The position numbers and the translations under genes were made by a program. A stretch of DNA of 64,000 nt, taken from NCBI GenBank assembly GCA_964588535.1, contig CAZPQA010000004.1, forward strand, positions 1-64,000, in the 5' to 3' direction. The DNA comes from NaphS2 sp964588535. Its GTDB lineage: Bacteria > Desulfobacterota > DSM-4660 > Desulfatiglandales > Desulfatiglandaceae. A model generated the notes under the pieces. The model worked only from the letters and a program-made list of their open reading frames with translations, did not search any database and was not told the DNA's origin. Below, one piece after another: positions 33,872 to 42,559 of the stretch (the first letter of the stretch is position 1; the number at the start of each line of letters is the position of its first letter).

Positions 33872-36800
33872 CGTTGAACTGCCTTGCAATTGAGACCCAA
33901 TGTGTTTAGGTCATTCGCTACTTGATCTGCACCTTCCTGGGACACAAAGGACCCGATGAGCAGACGGTATTCCTTATTGGGAGTTTCGATAACGTATGGA
34001 GAATATACCGTTTTGCTGAGCGTCGCCATTTTCTCATTTAAGGCTTCCTTTGATGGGAATTCTCCGATCTCAACAGCATAGGGGGTCTTCGAGATGGTCG
34101 CTGATGACAGGGAATATTTCTTTTTGGCTTCTTCAGCCTGCTCAGAGGTGGCAAAGGATTCCACAAATATCCTGTACCTCTTGCCTTTCTGGCCTAAATC
34201 AACATGGTTCCAATAGGCCTGGAGGCCATTTTTCTTAAGCAGATCAATCTCCTTTTTTGCTTTTCCTAAGGTCCTGAAAGATCCAACTTGAAGAGAATAA
34301 GGATATCTTATGGGTTTTGTTGTAGCAGGAAGCGCCTTCGTTTTTGGGATCTCTATGGGAGGCGGGGGCGTTGATATCGCCGCTTTAAAAGGATATCTTA
34401 TGGGTTTTGTTGCAGCAGGAAGCTCCTTCGTTTTTGGGATCTCTTTGGGAGGCGGGGGTGTTGATATCGGCATTTTTATGGGCTGAAATACCTTTCCCCG
34501 GGGAAGGACCGGCCTTGTCTCTTTCATAACGGGCTGTTTTGCAAACAGGTCCCTATCGACCAGCGGGGTGCCATTTTGCAGCAGGACACCAACAATCAGG
34601 GCGCCCACGGCAATGAGAGAAACCCAGAGCTTTAACGAGCCTCGGTTCTTTCCCATGTCTCTTTTTTTCTGTTTTGGGGAAACCGATGGCGCGATCTTTT
34701 TGGAAGTTACATTTTCCCGCGTTTTGCTAAAATTGAAGGGGGTCTTTTTTCGCATCTCATCAAAGATGGACAAAACCTTTTTCCAACCCTTTTTCTCTTC
34801 CTTCGATTCTTTATAGGAATAGTAGGATTTGTAGTATTTGTATCCACCAAAATCAGGGCTCAGCTCGCTCTTCATATCATTCAAAGCAACACCGAGAAGG
34901 TTCGCCTTGACCTGCTCCAGTTGAGTCGCAGATCTTTTAAGGAGCGTCCTAGACACAGAGCCGACACGATACACCAGGAGCACTGCATCCACTTTTGTGC
35001 TTAAGATTATCGGATCAGATGTGGAAAGAATCGGGGGTGAATCGAACAAGACAATGTCATACTCTCTCCTGGTTTCATCAATGAGCTCCACTAAACGCTG
35101 TGAATCAATCAATTCCGACGGATTTGGAGGTATGGTGCCACATGTCAATAAATAGAGGTTATCAAGCCCGGCCGTGACCATCACCTCATCCATGGTCATT
35201 TCCCCTACCATAATATCGGTAATGGTTTTTGTCACTTCATCAACGGAATAATTTCCGAGCAGAACATCTGTCAATCCGGGATTACGATCGACCCCAAACG
35301 CCTTATATACCATAGGCTTTCTCAGATCGCACTCCACGAGGAGGGTTTTCATCCCCGCCTGAGCCATGGTGATGGCCAGATTCGTGGACACCAGTGTCTT
35401 CCCCTCTGAAGGTGAGGTGGCCGTAACCGCTATGACCTTTATCTTTTTTTCCATATCGGCGAAGCTGATATTCGTTCGGAGCGCCCTGAAACTCTCTGCC
35501 ATCATGGTTTGTGGCAAAAAATGAGAAACAAGGAACCCTTCTTGTTGGAAATGGGACGTATCACCCTGTTTTTGTCCGTTCTCCTGCCTATCATGGATGC
35601 TGACAAAATCGCCGTGAGGAATAATTCCTAATACCTGGGACCCGAGGGCCTCCTCCACATCATCAATGGCCCCGAGAGAGGTGTCAAATGTCTCAACGAC
35701 AAAGGCGACTACCAGGCCAATGACAAGGCCAATGACAACCCCCATCATTCCCTTGGTTGCGGTTTTCGGAGGATTGATAGGGGTTCTTGGCAGAAAGGCC
35801 GGTCTGACAATGGTTACCTCGTCGGGCTCTTCAGCCGATCTGATGAGCGCTTCCTGATTCTTTTTTTCAAGGAGGACCATCATATCATTAAGAGACTCAA
35901 CTTTTCTTTTCAGGCGGTTGTACTCGAGTTTCTTTTCCATCAAATTGTGGGTCTTTCGGTTGCCCTCTTCGATACGCGCTTCCAATACAGACTGCTTTTT
36001 ATCAATGTTCTTTATTTCTAACTGGGCGATAATCCTCATCTTGTGTGCGGTCTCAACAATTTTGCGCTTTATGGCAATGACCTCGGGGTGTTTGGTTGTG
36101 TAATCCTTCAACAATGTATCCTGATGCAATAGAAGCTCCAAGAACCTGTTATTACTGTTTTTGTATTGACTATTGACATTATCCGAATAGAGGTTGTCAC
36201 CTGATCCTGATGGATTTTTCAAGAACTGATCCACCTTGGCCACCAGGTTGATCAATTGATCTTTTGACTCGGCTAACGTCTCTAAATTCTCCTTTGTCTT
36301 CTTGGCTCCCAGCAACAGATTCTCACCCTGAAGGTCAATGGAAACCAACTGGTGTTTTTGGGTAAAGGTGTTGAATGCATCTTCTGCTTCCCGCAATTTT
36401 CGCCGCACGCTTTTCAGTTCGCTGGAAATGTATTTCATTGCCTCTACGGTTCGCTTGTTCTGTTCCCGGTTGTGGACTTCCCTGTAGGCCAATGCCACGG
36501 TGTTTGCAAGCTTTTGGGCAAAGACCGGATCATTACCCGTCACCTCTATGGCAATTATATTGGCAAAACCTTCTCTCATAACAGTTATCTGCGACCTGAG
36601 CCCGTCTACGATTTGAGCCACCTCCGGGCTCAACTGAGACTCTTCATCCTCCGGGTCACTATCAGGTATAAGCCCCAGTTCACTGGCAGCTCTCTTTAAA
36701 ACCGGGTAGCTTTTCAGTACGGAAAGCTGGGTCTCTATGTCGTCTCCTTCAGACCAGGACATGGTCTTGGCATAGACCCCTTCCACAGTTGTATCTTTTT

Positions 36801-36963
36801 CAAATTTGACGCTGCAGACTGAGGTATACAGGGGGATGGGGGCATTCATGGCGGCAAAAAACGTGCTGAATATACCCATTATAGCGGCTATAAAGATAAC
36901 GGTATACTTCCGTTTCTTAAGGATTCGCAGATATTCGCGGAGATTTATGTCGTATTGGGCCAA
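33868..36963 (-). CDS. Wzc-type bacterial tyrosine kinase with C-terminal SPOR-like region
   Basis: A 1031-residue fusion. Residues 1-100 are a Wzz chain-length domain with TM1 (20-40); 180-375 is coiled coil; TM2 is at 406-424 after the proline-rich PRTPINPPK. The BY-kinase follows: Walker A SPSEGKT (K522), Walker A' LLVECDLRKP (542-551), Walker B DIVLFDSPP (636-644), and a tyrosine cluster YKYYKSYYSYK (708-718). Unusually, a third membrane segment (779-795), a proline-rich double repeat and two or three SPOR-like units (YSLQVGSF, YRIFVESF, YRLLIGSF; 889-1031) are added. Family knowledge: Wzc cycles phosphorylation to control chain export through Wza. SPOR domains bind denuded peptidoglycan, so the tail may anchor the complex in the wall. 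Confidence 0.88.
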   Translation of the reverse strand: MAQYDINLREYLRILKKRKYTVIFIAAIMGIFSTFFAAMNAPIPLYTSVCSVKFEKDTTVEGVYAKTMSWSEGDDIETQLSVLKSYPVLKRAASELGLIPDSDPEDEESQLSPEVAQIVDGLRSQITVMREGFANIIAIEVTGNDPVFAQKLANTVALAYREVHNREQNKRTVEAMKYISSELKSVRRKLREAEDAFNTFTQKHQLVSIDLQGENLLLGAKKTKENLETLAESKDQLINLVAKVDQFLKNPSGSGDNLYSDNVNSQYKNSNNRFLELLLHQDTLLKDYTTKHPEVIAIKRKIVETAHKMRIIAQLEIKNIDKKQSVLEARIEEGNRKTHNLMEKKLEYNRLKRKVESLNDMMVLLEKKNQEALIRSAEEPDEVTIVRPAFLPRTPINPPKTATKGMMGVVIGLVIGLVVAFVVETFDTSLGAIDDVEEALGSQVLGIIPHGDFVSIHDRQENGQKQGDTSHFQQEGFLVSHFLPQTMMAESFRALRTNISFADMEKKIKVIAVTATSPSEGKTLVSTNLAITMAQAGMKTLLVECDLRKPMVYKAFGVDRNPGLTDVLLGNYSVDEVTKTITDIMVGEMTMDEVMVTAGLDNLYLLTCGTIPPNPSELIDSQRLVELIDETRREYDIVLFDSPPILSTSDPIILSTKVDAVLLVYRVGSVSRTLLKRSATQLEQVKANLLGVALNDMKSELSPDFGGYKYYKSYYSYKESKEEKKGWKKVLSIFDEMRKKTPFNFSKTRENVTSKKIAPSVSPKQKKRDMGKNRGSLKLWVSLIAVGALIVGVLLQNGTPLVDRDLFAKQPVMKETRPVLPRGKVFQPIKMPISTPPPPKEIPKTKELPAATKPIRYPFKAAISTPPPPIEIPKTKALPATTKPIRYPYSLQVGSFRTLGKAKKEIDLLKKNGLQAYWNHVDLGQKGKRYRIFVESFATSEQAEEAKKKYSLSSATISKTPYAVEIGEFPSKEALNEKMATLSKTVYSPYVIETPNKEYRLLIGSFVSQEGADQVANDLNTLGLNCKAVQR
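34301..34480 (-). repeat. 90-bp tandem duplication in the Wzc-type gene
   Basis: Two head-to-tail 90-bp units begin at 34301 and 34391 with GGATATCTTATGGGTTTTGT and differ at only a few bases. They encode a repeated ISTPPPPxEIPKTKxLPA segment, a stiff proline-rich linker between the third membrane helix and the SPOR-like units. 90 bp keeps the frame. Confidence 0.85.
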
Positions 36964-37019
36964 GACTGTATCTCTTACTGTAATCGTTCACGGGTTCGAT
37001 GGTAGATTGGACCTGCGGA

Positions 37020-38150
37020 TTAGAATGGCCTTTTATCCACTATGTCGTTATATTTGCTCCAGAACACCCAATCCAGCAACGGGTCAAGATTGCGGATCCA
37101 TTTGTTGATATCTCCAATCAACATTCTTGGAACATACACCAGATCACCAGCTCGGAGTTTGATATTCTGGGAAAGGTCTGCCCTTTTCAGGAGGGCATCA
37201 CAATTTGCCATCATGACGATGGGTTTTTTTCCGGGTTCGGTTGCCCTTACAATGAGGGTGTTTTCCTCTTTGGCCTCATCTGTGAACTTGCCTGCAAGGG
37301 CAATGGCAGAGAGGAGATCGTCGGCATTCTTGAGGTCGTACACCCCCTGGCTTGCTACCTCTCCCATAACAAAAACCTTTTCATCCACCGCCGGCAATTC
37401 CGGAACGTCGATCGTGTCTCCAGCATCAATGATGACATTTAGGTTTTGATTCCCCTGGGCTATTATATCAAAAACATTGATCACATATGTTTTTCCTTTT
37501 CTGATCAGTTTCAGACGTCTGATATCCCCCTTGACCGTATACCCATGCGCCAAGGCGATAAAATCCATTAAGGTCGTCTTGCCTTTGAGAGCAATTCGAC
37601 CACTTCCGGTCGTTCCACTAAGTCCACCCCTGAGCTTTGAAAATTCCCCCAATGCCCAGGCCGATTTGCTTTTGTATTCCTTCACCATCACGTCAATTCT
37701 GGGGTTTTTTATGTAGGCAGAGAGTTTCTTGGTCAGGAGGGCATCCAACTGGGTGGGGGTCAGACCGGCGACTTTCAGATCGTCCAAAAAAGAAAAATTG
37801 ATCTTGCCTAAGCCATTTACCGTAACGTTAGTTGTTACGGTCGTGTCTCCCACACGCGAGTTGATTTCCAGGATATCAAGGGGGCCGATACGGTATTGGG
37901 GAATACCGTCAATGGTATCGAAAACCGAATTTTCCGTGACGTTACTCATCTTGGCCAGCTCCAGTTTCTCCGCCTCCATCACCTTTTTCATTTCGGCCAA
38001 TTCCGGTTTGGTGGCGCCCAGCTCTTTCACAGGGAGCCCCTTTACCACTCTCACAGTGCCGCATGACAGAATCATCAGGGCCATCAACAGAAGGCAGATA
38101 GCCATAAGCGTTTTAATGAATAACAGATATTTTTCCTTCGCATTTTCCAT
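37020..38150 (-). CDS. Outer-membrane polysaccharide export lipoprotein (Wza-like)
   Basis: A 376-residue secreted lipoprotein: hydrophobic N-terminus then LMILSC lipobox (Cys at about residue 30). YRIGPLDILEINSRVG starts the Poly_export domain; two SLBB-like segments follow (LMDFIALAHGYTVKGDIRRL; VFVMGEVASQGVYDLKNADD). The C-terminus ends in LDPLLDWVFWS, an amphipathic region as in Wza's helical pore. It forms the outer-membrane channel working with the Wzc-type kinase 56 bp downstream. Confidence 0.92.
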   Translation of the reverse strand: MENAKEKYLLFIKTLMAICLLLMALMILSCGTVRVVKGLPVKELGATKPELAEMKKVMEAEKLELAKMSNVTENSVFDTIDGIPQYRIGPLDILEINSRVGDTTVTTNVTVNGLGKINFSFLDDLKVAGLTPTQLDALLTKKLSAYIKNPRIDVMVKEYKSKSAWALGEFSKLRGGLSGTTGSGRIALKGKTTLMDFIALAHGYTVKGDIRRLKLIRKGKTYVINVFDIIAQGNQNLNVIIDAGDTIDVPELPAVDEKVFVMGEVASQGVYDLKNADDLLSAIALAGKFTDEAKEENTLIVRATEPGKKPIVMMANCDALLKRADLSQNIKLRAGDLVYVPRMLIGDINKWIRNLDPLLDWVFWSKYNDIVDKRPF

Positions 38151-38161
38151 GGTCTTTTTTC

Positions 38162-39214
38162 TTAGGGAAGTTCTTCTTCCCCAACCGCATCCACAATACG
38201 TAACAACGGTGAGCTTGACAGATGGACGATTTTCCCTTTCTTCATTTTTTTCCCCACACCGTCGTAAAGGAGTTCAATCACAGGCTTGAGCGGATGACTC
38301 TTATCAGTGGACAACACACGACCAATCGCCTTGTTATTGAGCAGTACATAAGAGTTGACCGGGAATAGAGAGATCTCAACCAGAAATTCCTTGACAATTT
38401 TGTTTGGGAATTTTCCTTTGACGACCCCTATTACCGATTTAACGGCATCCGTCTCCATATACTTTTTTCGGTATGGGCGGTTCCGGATCATGGCCATGTA
38501 AATGTCGACCAATCCTATGATTGATGCAAATTCAGATATTTCATCCCCGCTCAATCCCTTGGGGTATCCAGATCCATCCGATCTTTCATGCACCTGAAGG
38601 GCCAAGCGCGCCAGCCAGTGAAATGCTTCACCCATCTGACTGATAATCTGGGCGCTGATCTCGGGATGTTTCTTGATGACGGCTAAACTGCGCGAGTCAA
38701 GCTTTCCCTCCTTTTTCAGAATAGTGTCGGGGATTAAATACATGCCGACATTTTCAAGAAAAGCGGCTAAGCCTAATCTCAAAATCTCTTTGGTATCATA
38801 TCCCATTCCTTTGGCTAACTTCATGCAGGTAACTGTCACGCACACTGAATGAGATGGCAGATCGCTGTCTTCGGTATATAACACCGTGTATTCATAAAGC
38901 GGATCAATAAGATCTTCTATGGTAATATGATGGAGGATCGAAAGGATCGGTGAGGCGGCGATACCCTGTTTTGCCTTGACTCTATCCCGGACGTCTCGTG
39001 CCTTTTCTAAGAGCTGTTCATAATATGCCTTGATATTTTTTTCATTGTGTCCCACGGTTGATTGCGGATCAGCTCCGAACTGTTCAATCTCTTCATCCGC
39101 TGGGCGCAATCTGCCAACGCTCACTTTTTCCTTCCGGATATGGTTTTGTGAAGGCTCGGAGTGAGGCTTTTTCCCTTTTTTTCCTAAGATTTTAGAAAAC
39201 TGCACCATCGTCAA
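38162..39214 (-). CDS. HD-GYP-like protein with a degenerate HD pair
   Basis: A 350-residue protein. Residues 110-280 follow the HD-GYP fold: H122, H183 (KKHPEIS), H209-E210 and RSDGSGYPKGL are present, but the defining HD pair, normally in (L)HDIGK, is E154-N155 in FLENVGM. Metal-dependent c-di-GMP hydrolysis is therefore doubtful; a binding or regulatory role is more likely. It lies between the ExeA-like ATPase (overlap 23 bp) and Wza, a position seen for HD proteins in similar export loci. Confidence 0.8.
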   Translation of the reverse strand: MTMVQFSKILGKKGKKPHSEPSQNHIRKEKVSVGRLRPADEEIEQFGADPQSTVGHNEKNIKAYYEQLLEKARDVRDRVKAKQGIAASPILSILHHITIEDLIDPLYEYTVLYTEDSDLPSHSVCVTVTCMKLAKGMGYDTKEILRLGLAAFLENVGMYLIPDTILKKEGKLDSRSLAVIKKHPEISAQIISQMGEAFHWLARLALQVHERSDGSGYPKGLSGDEISEFASIIGLVDIYMAMIRNRPYRKKYMETDAVKSVIGVVKGKFPNKIVKEFLVEISLFPVNSYVLLNNKAIGRVLSTDKSHPLKPVIELLYDGVGKKMKKGKIVHLSSSPLLRIVDAVGEEELP

Positions 39215-39992
39215 TAATATCCTTTATAACCTCATAGGTAATCATTGTTTTTTTCTCGCCTGAACCCACGAGAAGCGCCAAGTCACATAGGTTATTGATG
39301 ATTCTTGGTATGCCATTGCTATGCTCAAAGATTATTTCAATGGCCTGTTTGCTAAACACATTCTTGCTTAGGCCCGCCTTTTTCTCTCGAAAAAAAATAT
39401 AATCGGTCGTTTCCTTGAAATCAAAGGATCGCAAAAAGTAGCTGATTTCTACCCTCTGCGCCAACTGTTTGATCGCTTTGACTTTATCTACCAGTTCGGG
39501 TTGTCCCATCAGAAAAATCGTCAAGAGAAATCTGTTGGACAATTGATAGTTGAGGAGAAGCCTGATTTCCTCTAACGTAGATTCTGCGATAAACTGGGCT
39601 TCATCAATGATGAGAAGGGTTCCTTTGTCCTGCTCCAGATTGTCGGTCAGTTTTTTGTATAAAATTCGGAGGATCTCAACCTTACTGTCAGGAACATCTA
39701 TAATCCCCAACTTATACAATATATCTTGTAAGAACTCTTTTGTCTCTAAACACGGATTTGCTATCATGGCGATATCATATCTTTCTTTTGATATCTTACG
39801 CAACAATACCTTACCTAAGGTCGTTTTGCCTGCGCCCACCTCTCCGGAAAGCAATGCACACCCTTTCCCCCTCTCTACAGCGTACAACAGTCTTGTCAAC
39901 CCCTCCTCATGGGGTTTTGACATAAAAAAGAGATCCGGATCAGGCACATTATCGAACGGGTACTTCTTTATACCCCAATATTCCAAATACAT
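39192..39992 (-). CDS. ExeA-like AAA ATPase
   Basis: A 266-residue ATPase of the ExeA/TniB-like group often found with Wza/Wzc in exosortase-type or export loci. It begins YLEYWGIKKYPFDNVPDPDL; Walker A is LLSGEVGAGKTTLGKVL, Walker B TLLIIDEAQF, and the sensor region ANPCLETKEFLQDIL and GIPRIINNLCDLALLVG follow. No peptidoglycan-binding tail is present. It is the first gene of the export operon on this strand. Confidence 0.88.
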   Translation of the reverse strand: MYLEYWGIKKYPFDNVPDPDLFFMSKPHEEGLTRLLYAVERGKGCALLSGEVGAGKTTLGKVLLRKISKERYDIAMIANPCLETKEFLQDILYKLGIIDVPDSKVEILRILYKKLTDNLEQDKGTLLIIDEAQFIAESTLEEIRLLLNYQLSNRFLLTIFLMGQPELVDKVKAIKQLAQRVEISYFLRSFDFKETTDYIFFREKKAGLSKNVFSKQAIEIIFEHSNGIPRIINNLCDLALLVGSGEKKTMITYEVIKDIIDDGAVF

Positions 39993-40107
39993 TTTTTATA
40001 TCCCAAACAACGATTTCAGAATTCGTTAAATAGTTGAGTCGACGACCACTTAACGAAATCTGCATTTAGAATATTCCAGGGTGCGTCTAACTTGGTCACT
40101 TCAGGCA

Positions 40108-40467
40108 CTATTTACATTTGTAGGCCCGTGCCGTTATGTGGGCATGGTACCCTTGTTCTATTTCCCCGCCCCACACAACATGGGTTGCGCCAAGATCGGC
40201 CGCCTCTTGCAGGGCACGAACCTTGGCATTCTGGATTTGAATTTCATTGGATGCGACCTGACCGCGCCAATTCGACGGGATATATTCCCCTGCCGCGCCG
40301 AGAACCTCACCCAAATATTTGCATTTTGAAAGAATTTTTGCGTCTGCTGTTATTACTTTTGGATAAACCGGGGATAGCGCATTGCATCCCATAAGTGAGT
40401 TCGATAAGGCTACTGTAAAAGCCAAAATCATGAGTAAGGGAAAGCGGTTCGGAAATTTTGGTCTCAT
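40108..40467 (-). CDS. DUF4156 lipoprotein
   Basis: A 119-residue protein with a signal peptide and lipobox SLMGC (Cys about residue 28). CKYLGEVLG, QNAKVRALQEAADLGATHVV and ITARAYKC match DUF4156, a small periplasmic lipoprotein family of unknown role. It has its own near-consensus promoter. Confidence 0.8.
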   Translation of the reverse strand: MRPKFPNRFPLLMILAFTVALSNSLMGCNALSPVYPKVITADAKILSKCKYLGEVLGAAGEYIPSNWRGQVASNEIQIQNAKVRALQEAADLGATHVVWGGEIEQGYHAHITARAYKCK

Positions 40468-40575
40468 TTATTGTATGGTATATCCGCTTATACGGATTAA
40501 GATTTTTAGCCTGATCCAGGGTTCAAAATATGCACCGAGCCTTGTTAGGATTTATTTATTTAATACCCTCGAAAC

Positions 40576-40604
40576 TTTATAGTTAAACTTGACTCATTTG
40601 TCAA
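40576..40604 (-). promoter_or_regulatory. Sigma70-type promoter for the DUF4156 gene
   Basis: On the minus strand TTGACA (40604-40599), a 17-base spacer, then TATAAA (40581-40576), about 110 bases upstream of the ATG at 40467. Confidence 0.7.
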
Positions 40605-40731
40605 TCATTCCTTTACCCAGTCCTGAAGCACGAATGCGCCAGAAGTTGGTCTGCAACAGATCACGGGGAATTTTACAGTTTTGGAATCCCTGAGGGAAAT
40701 CTTTTAAACGGGAAACTGTGAACGGGTACCT
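40594..40731 (-). pseudogene. 3' fragment of an unrecognised gene, cut at the MITE
   Basis: A minus-strand frame abutting the MITE reads YPFTVSRLKDFPQGFQNCKI then PRDLLQTNFWRIRASGLGKG and stops at 40594. Its composition looks like real protein. The frame cannot be followed on the far side of the MITE. The family is not recognised. Confidence 0.35.
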
Positions 40732-40732
40732 A

Positions 40733-40873
40733 GTGCCCGGACGAAAACTGTCTTTTTCGCCAATCTCTTCGTCAGATAAAAATTTTAATCCTCAAAATAC
40801 CAACTGTATTCCTGCGGTTAAAATTTTGATCTTTCTTGACCTTGACAAAAAATCCTAGTTTTCGTTCAGACAC
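40733..40873. mobile_element. Palindromic MITE, 141 bp, with TA flanks
   Basis: The left end GTGCCCGGACGAAAACT and the reverse complement of the right end GTGTCTGAACGAAAACT match at 14 of 17 positions. TA flanks both sides (40731-40732 and 40874-40875). The arms continue to pair, meeting at AAAATTTTAA/TTAAAATTTT, so the RNA or single strand could fold into a long hairpin. It has no coding capacity. The TA duplication points to an IS630/Tc1-type transposase as the mobilising enzyme. The rest of 40468-41245 shows only remnants noted separately. Confidence 0.7.
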
Positions 40874-41142
40874 TACCTATTTTGACCTGGTTCAACAAAG
40901 GGGGGTAATTGCAACGGGGTGTCGCTTTAGTCTATAACTCCGCATCCCAAAACAACACAAAGGCGCTTTCCGTAGTGAGTAAAAATCACTAGAATTCAAC
41001 AATCTACTTGACATTCAAGAATCTTTCAGTATTGATATAGACGTTCATCTACAGTTTCCTCTTCGAGGCACGATCTAACCAAAGACGGAAGGACTAATGA
41101 TGATTGCCAAGGCTCATACATAGTGTCCAAGACACAAAAGGT

Positions 41143-41229
41143 ATGGGCTTTTTCAGTTACGGCAAAAAATTCCCTGAAAGAGGGGCCGTTTTTACGATCA
41201 CATTACCGGTGAGACAAACGGCGAGGTGA
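41143..41229 (+). pseudogene. 3' remnant of a histidine kinase (copy 1)
   Basis: The frame MGFFSYGKKFPERGAVFTIT followed by LPVR ends like a HATPase domain (G..F.I.LP) and stops 16 bases before the first response regulator. Upstream of 41143 the kinase is gone. Confidence 0.4.
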
Positions 41230-41245
41230 TTATGGGGGATACCTA

Positions 41246-41857
41246 ATGAGAAAATATTCCATATTGTTGGTGGACGACGAACCTAGTATTACCGCAATCA
41301 TCGGTAGTGATCTTGAGGAAGAAGGTTATGAGGTTACAACTGCTGATAGTGGTGAAAGAGCCATAGAATTGTTGAATCAATCCTCTTTTGACCTGGTAAT
41401 TACCGATTTGGTCATGGAGGCAGTGAACGGAATTGGTGTTCTGAAAAAATCGAAAGAGATAAATCCCGAAATGATGGTCATAATCATTACCGGATTTGCT
41501 GATATGACCTCTGTAATTGATGCGCTCAGACTTGATGCTGATGATTATATGCTCAAGCCTTGCGAACCTGAAGAGATGTATTTCAGGATATCCCGTTGTT
41601 TAGAAAAACTGGAGCTCAAACGGAAAATTAAGATTTATCAAGATATTCTGTCAGTTTGCGATATGTGTAAGAAGATATATTGTGATAGCGGGGAGATGGA
41701 TGGTGCCGGGCAGTGGATGTCAATTGAAGAATATATCCACGATAAAGCAAATCTGAACATAAAAGCCACCTATTGTCCTGCATGTGCTGGAGAATTTAAT
41801 CAGCTTGGTATTGATATCGGCGTGGACCTCGATGGCTTGGAAGACATCTGTAAATGA
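41246..41857 (+). CDS. Response regulator with zinc-ribbon-like C-terminus (copy 1)
   Basis: A 203-residue protein. Residues 1-120 are a receiver domain: D10/D11, phosphoacceptor D54 (LVITDLVM), T82 and K104. The C-terminal part has C138-x2-C141 and C177-x2-C180 (CDMC ... CPAC) around QWMSIEEYI, a module often attached to receivers in related bacteria. There is no DNA-binding domain. A possible promoter TTGACA-N18-TTGATA lies at 41009-41038. A near copy follows 720 bp downstream. Confidence 0.88.
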   Translation: MRKYSILLVDDEPSITAIIGSDLEEEGYEVTTADSGERAIELLNQSSFDLVITDLVMEAVNGIGVLKKSKEINPEMMVIIITGFADMTSVIDALRLDADDYMLKPCEPEEMYFRISRCLEKLELKRKIKIYQDILSVCDMCKKIYCDSGEMDGAGQWMSIEEYIHDKANLNIKATYCPACAGEFNQLGIDIGVDLDGLEDICK

Positions 41858-41891
41858 TCCAAGTTAGCAACTTTAGAATATCTGTCACTCA

Positions 41892-41936
41892 TGTTTAACA
41901 GAATCTCACTTTACAATCACACTGCCTGAAATGTAA
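41892..41936 (+). pseudogene. 3' remnant of a histidine kinase (copy 2)
   Basis: The short frame TESHFTITLPEM then stop lies just before the second response regulator, in the same relative place as copy 1. Together they show that the duplicated unit included the end of a kinase gene. Confidence 0.35.
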
Positions 41937-41965
41937 CCCAGCATACTACTATGGAGAAAAGTCAA

Positions 41966-42535
41966 ATGATAAAATACTCAATATTGCTGGTAGACGATGA
42001 TCCTCTTGTTACCGCAGGGACCGGTAGTGATCTTGAAGAAGAAGGTTATGAGGTTACAACTGCTGATAGTGGTGAAAGAGCCATAGAATTGTTGAATCAA
42101 TCCTCTTTTGACCTGGTGATTACCGATTTGGTCATGGAGGCAGTGAACGGAATTGATGTTCTGAAAAAATCGAAAGAGATAAATCCCGAAATGAGGGTCA
42201 TAATCCTTACCGGATTTGGTGATATGACCTCTGCAATTGATGCGCTCCGACTTGATGCCGATGATTATATGATCAAGCCTTGCAAACCTAAAGAGATGTA
42301 TTTCAGGGTATCCCGTTGTTTAGAAAAACTGGAACTCAAACGGCAAATTAAGATTTATGAAGCCATATTGCCTGTTTGCTGCGTATGCACCAAAATAAGG
42401 GATGATAGCGGCAGGGAGCATGATACGGGACAGTGGATGTCTGCTGAAAAATATCTGCACGACAACACAATGATGGACATTACGTCCACCTACTGCCCTG
42501 AATGTGCGAAGAAGACTGCGAAGAAGACAGGGTAA
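41966..42535 (+). CDS. Response regulator with zinc-ribbon-like C-terminus (copy 2)
   Basis: About 189 residues, nearly identical to copy 1 over the receiver domain (same GERAIELLNQSSFDLVITDL segment), with more change in the C-terminal CCVC ... CPEC module (TKIRDDSGREHD in place of KKIYCDSGEMDG). The start at 41966 aligns exactly with the start of copy 1; a GGAG precedes it. An in-frame ATG at 41951 is possible. The kinase 24 bases downstream is its probable partner. Confidence 0.88.
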   Translation: MIKYSILLVDDDPLVTAGTGSDLEEEGYEVTTADSGERAIELLNQSSFDLVITDLVMEAVNGIDVLKKSKEINPEMRVIILTGFGDMTSAIDALRLDADDYMIKPCKPKEMYFRVSRCLEKLELKRQIKIYEAILPVCCVCTKIRDDSGREHDTGQWMSAEKYLHDNTMMDITSTYCPECAKKTAKKTG

Positions 42536-42559
42536 CAAATTTCGATTGAAGGTGTTGAT

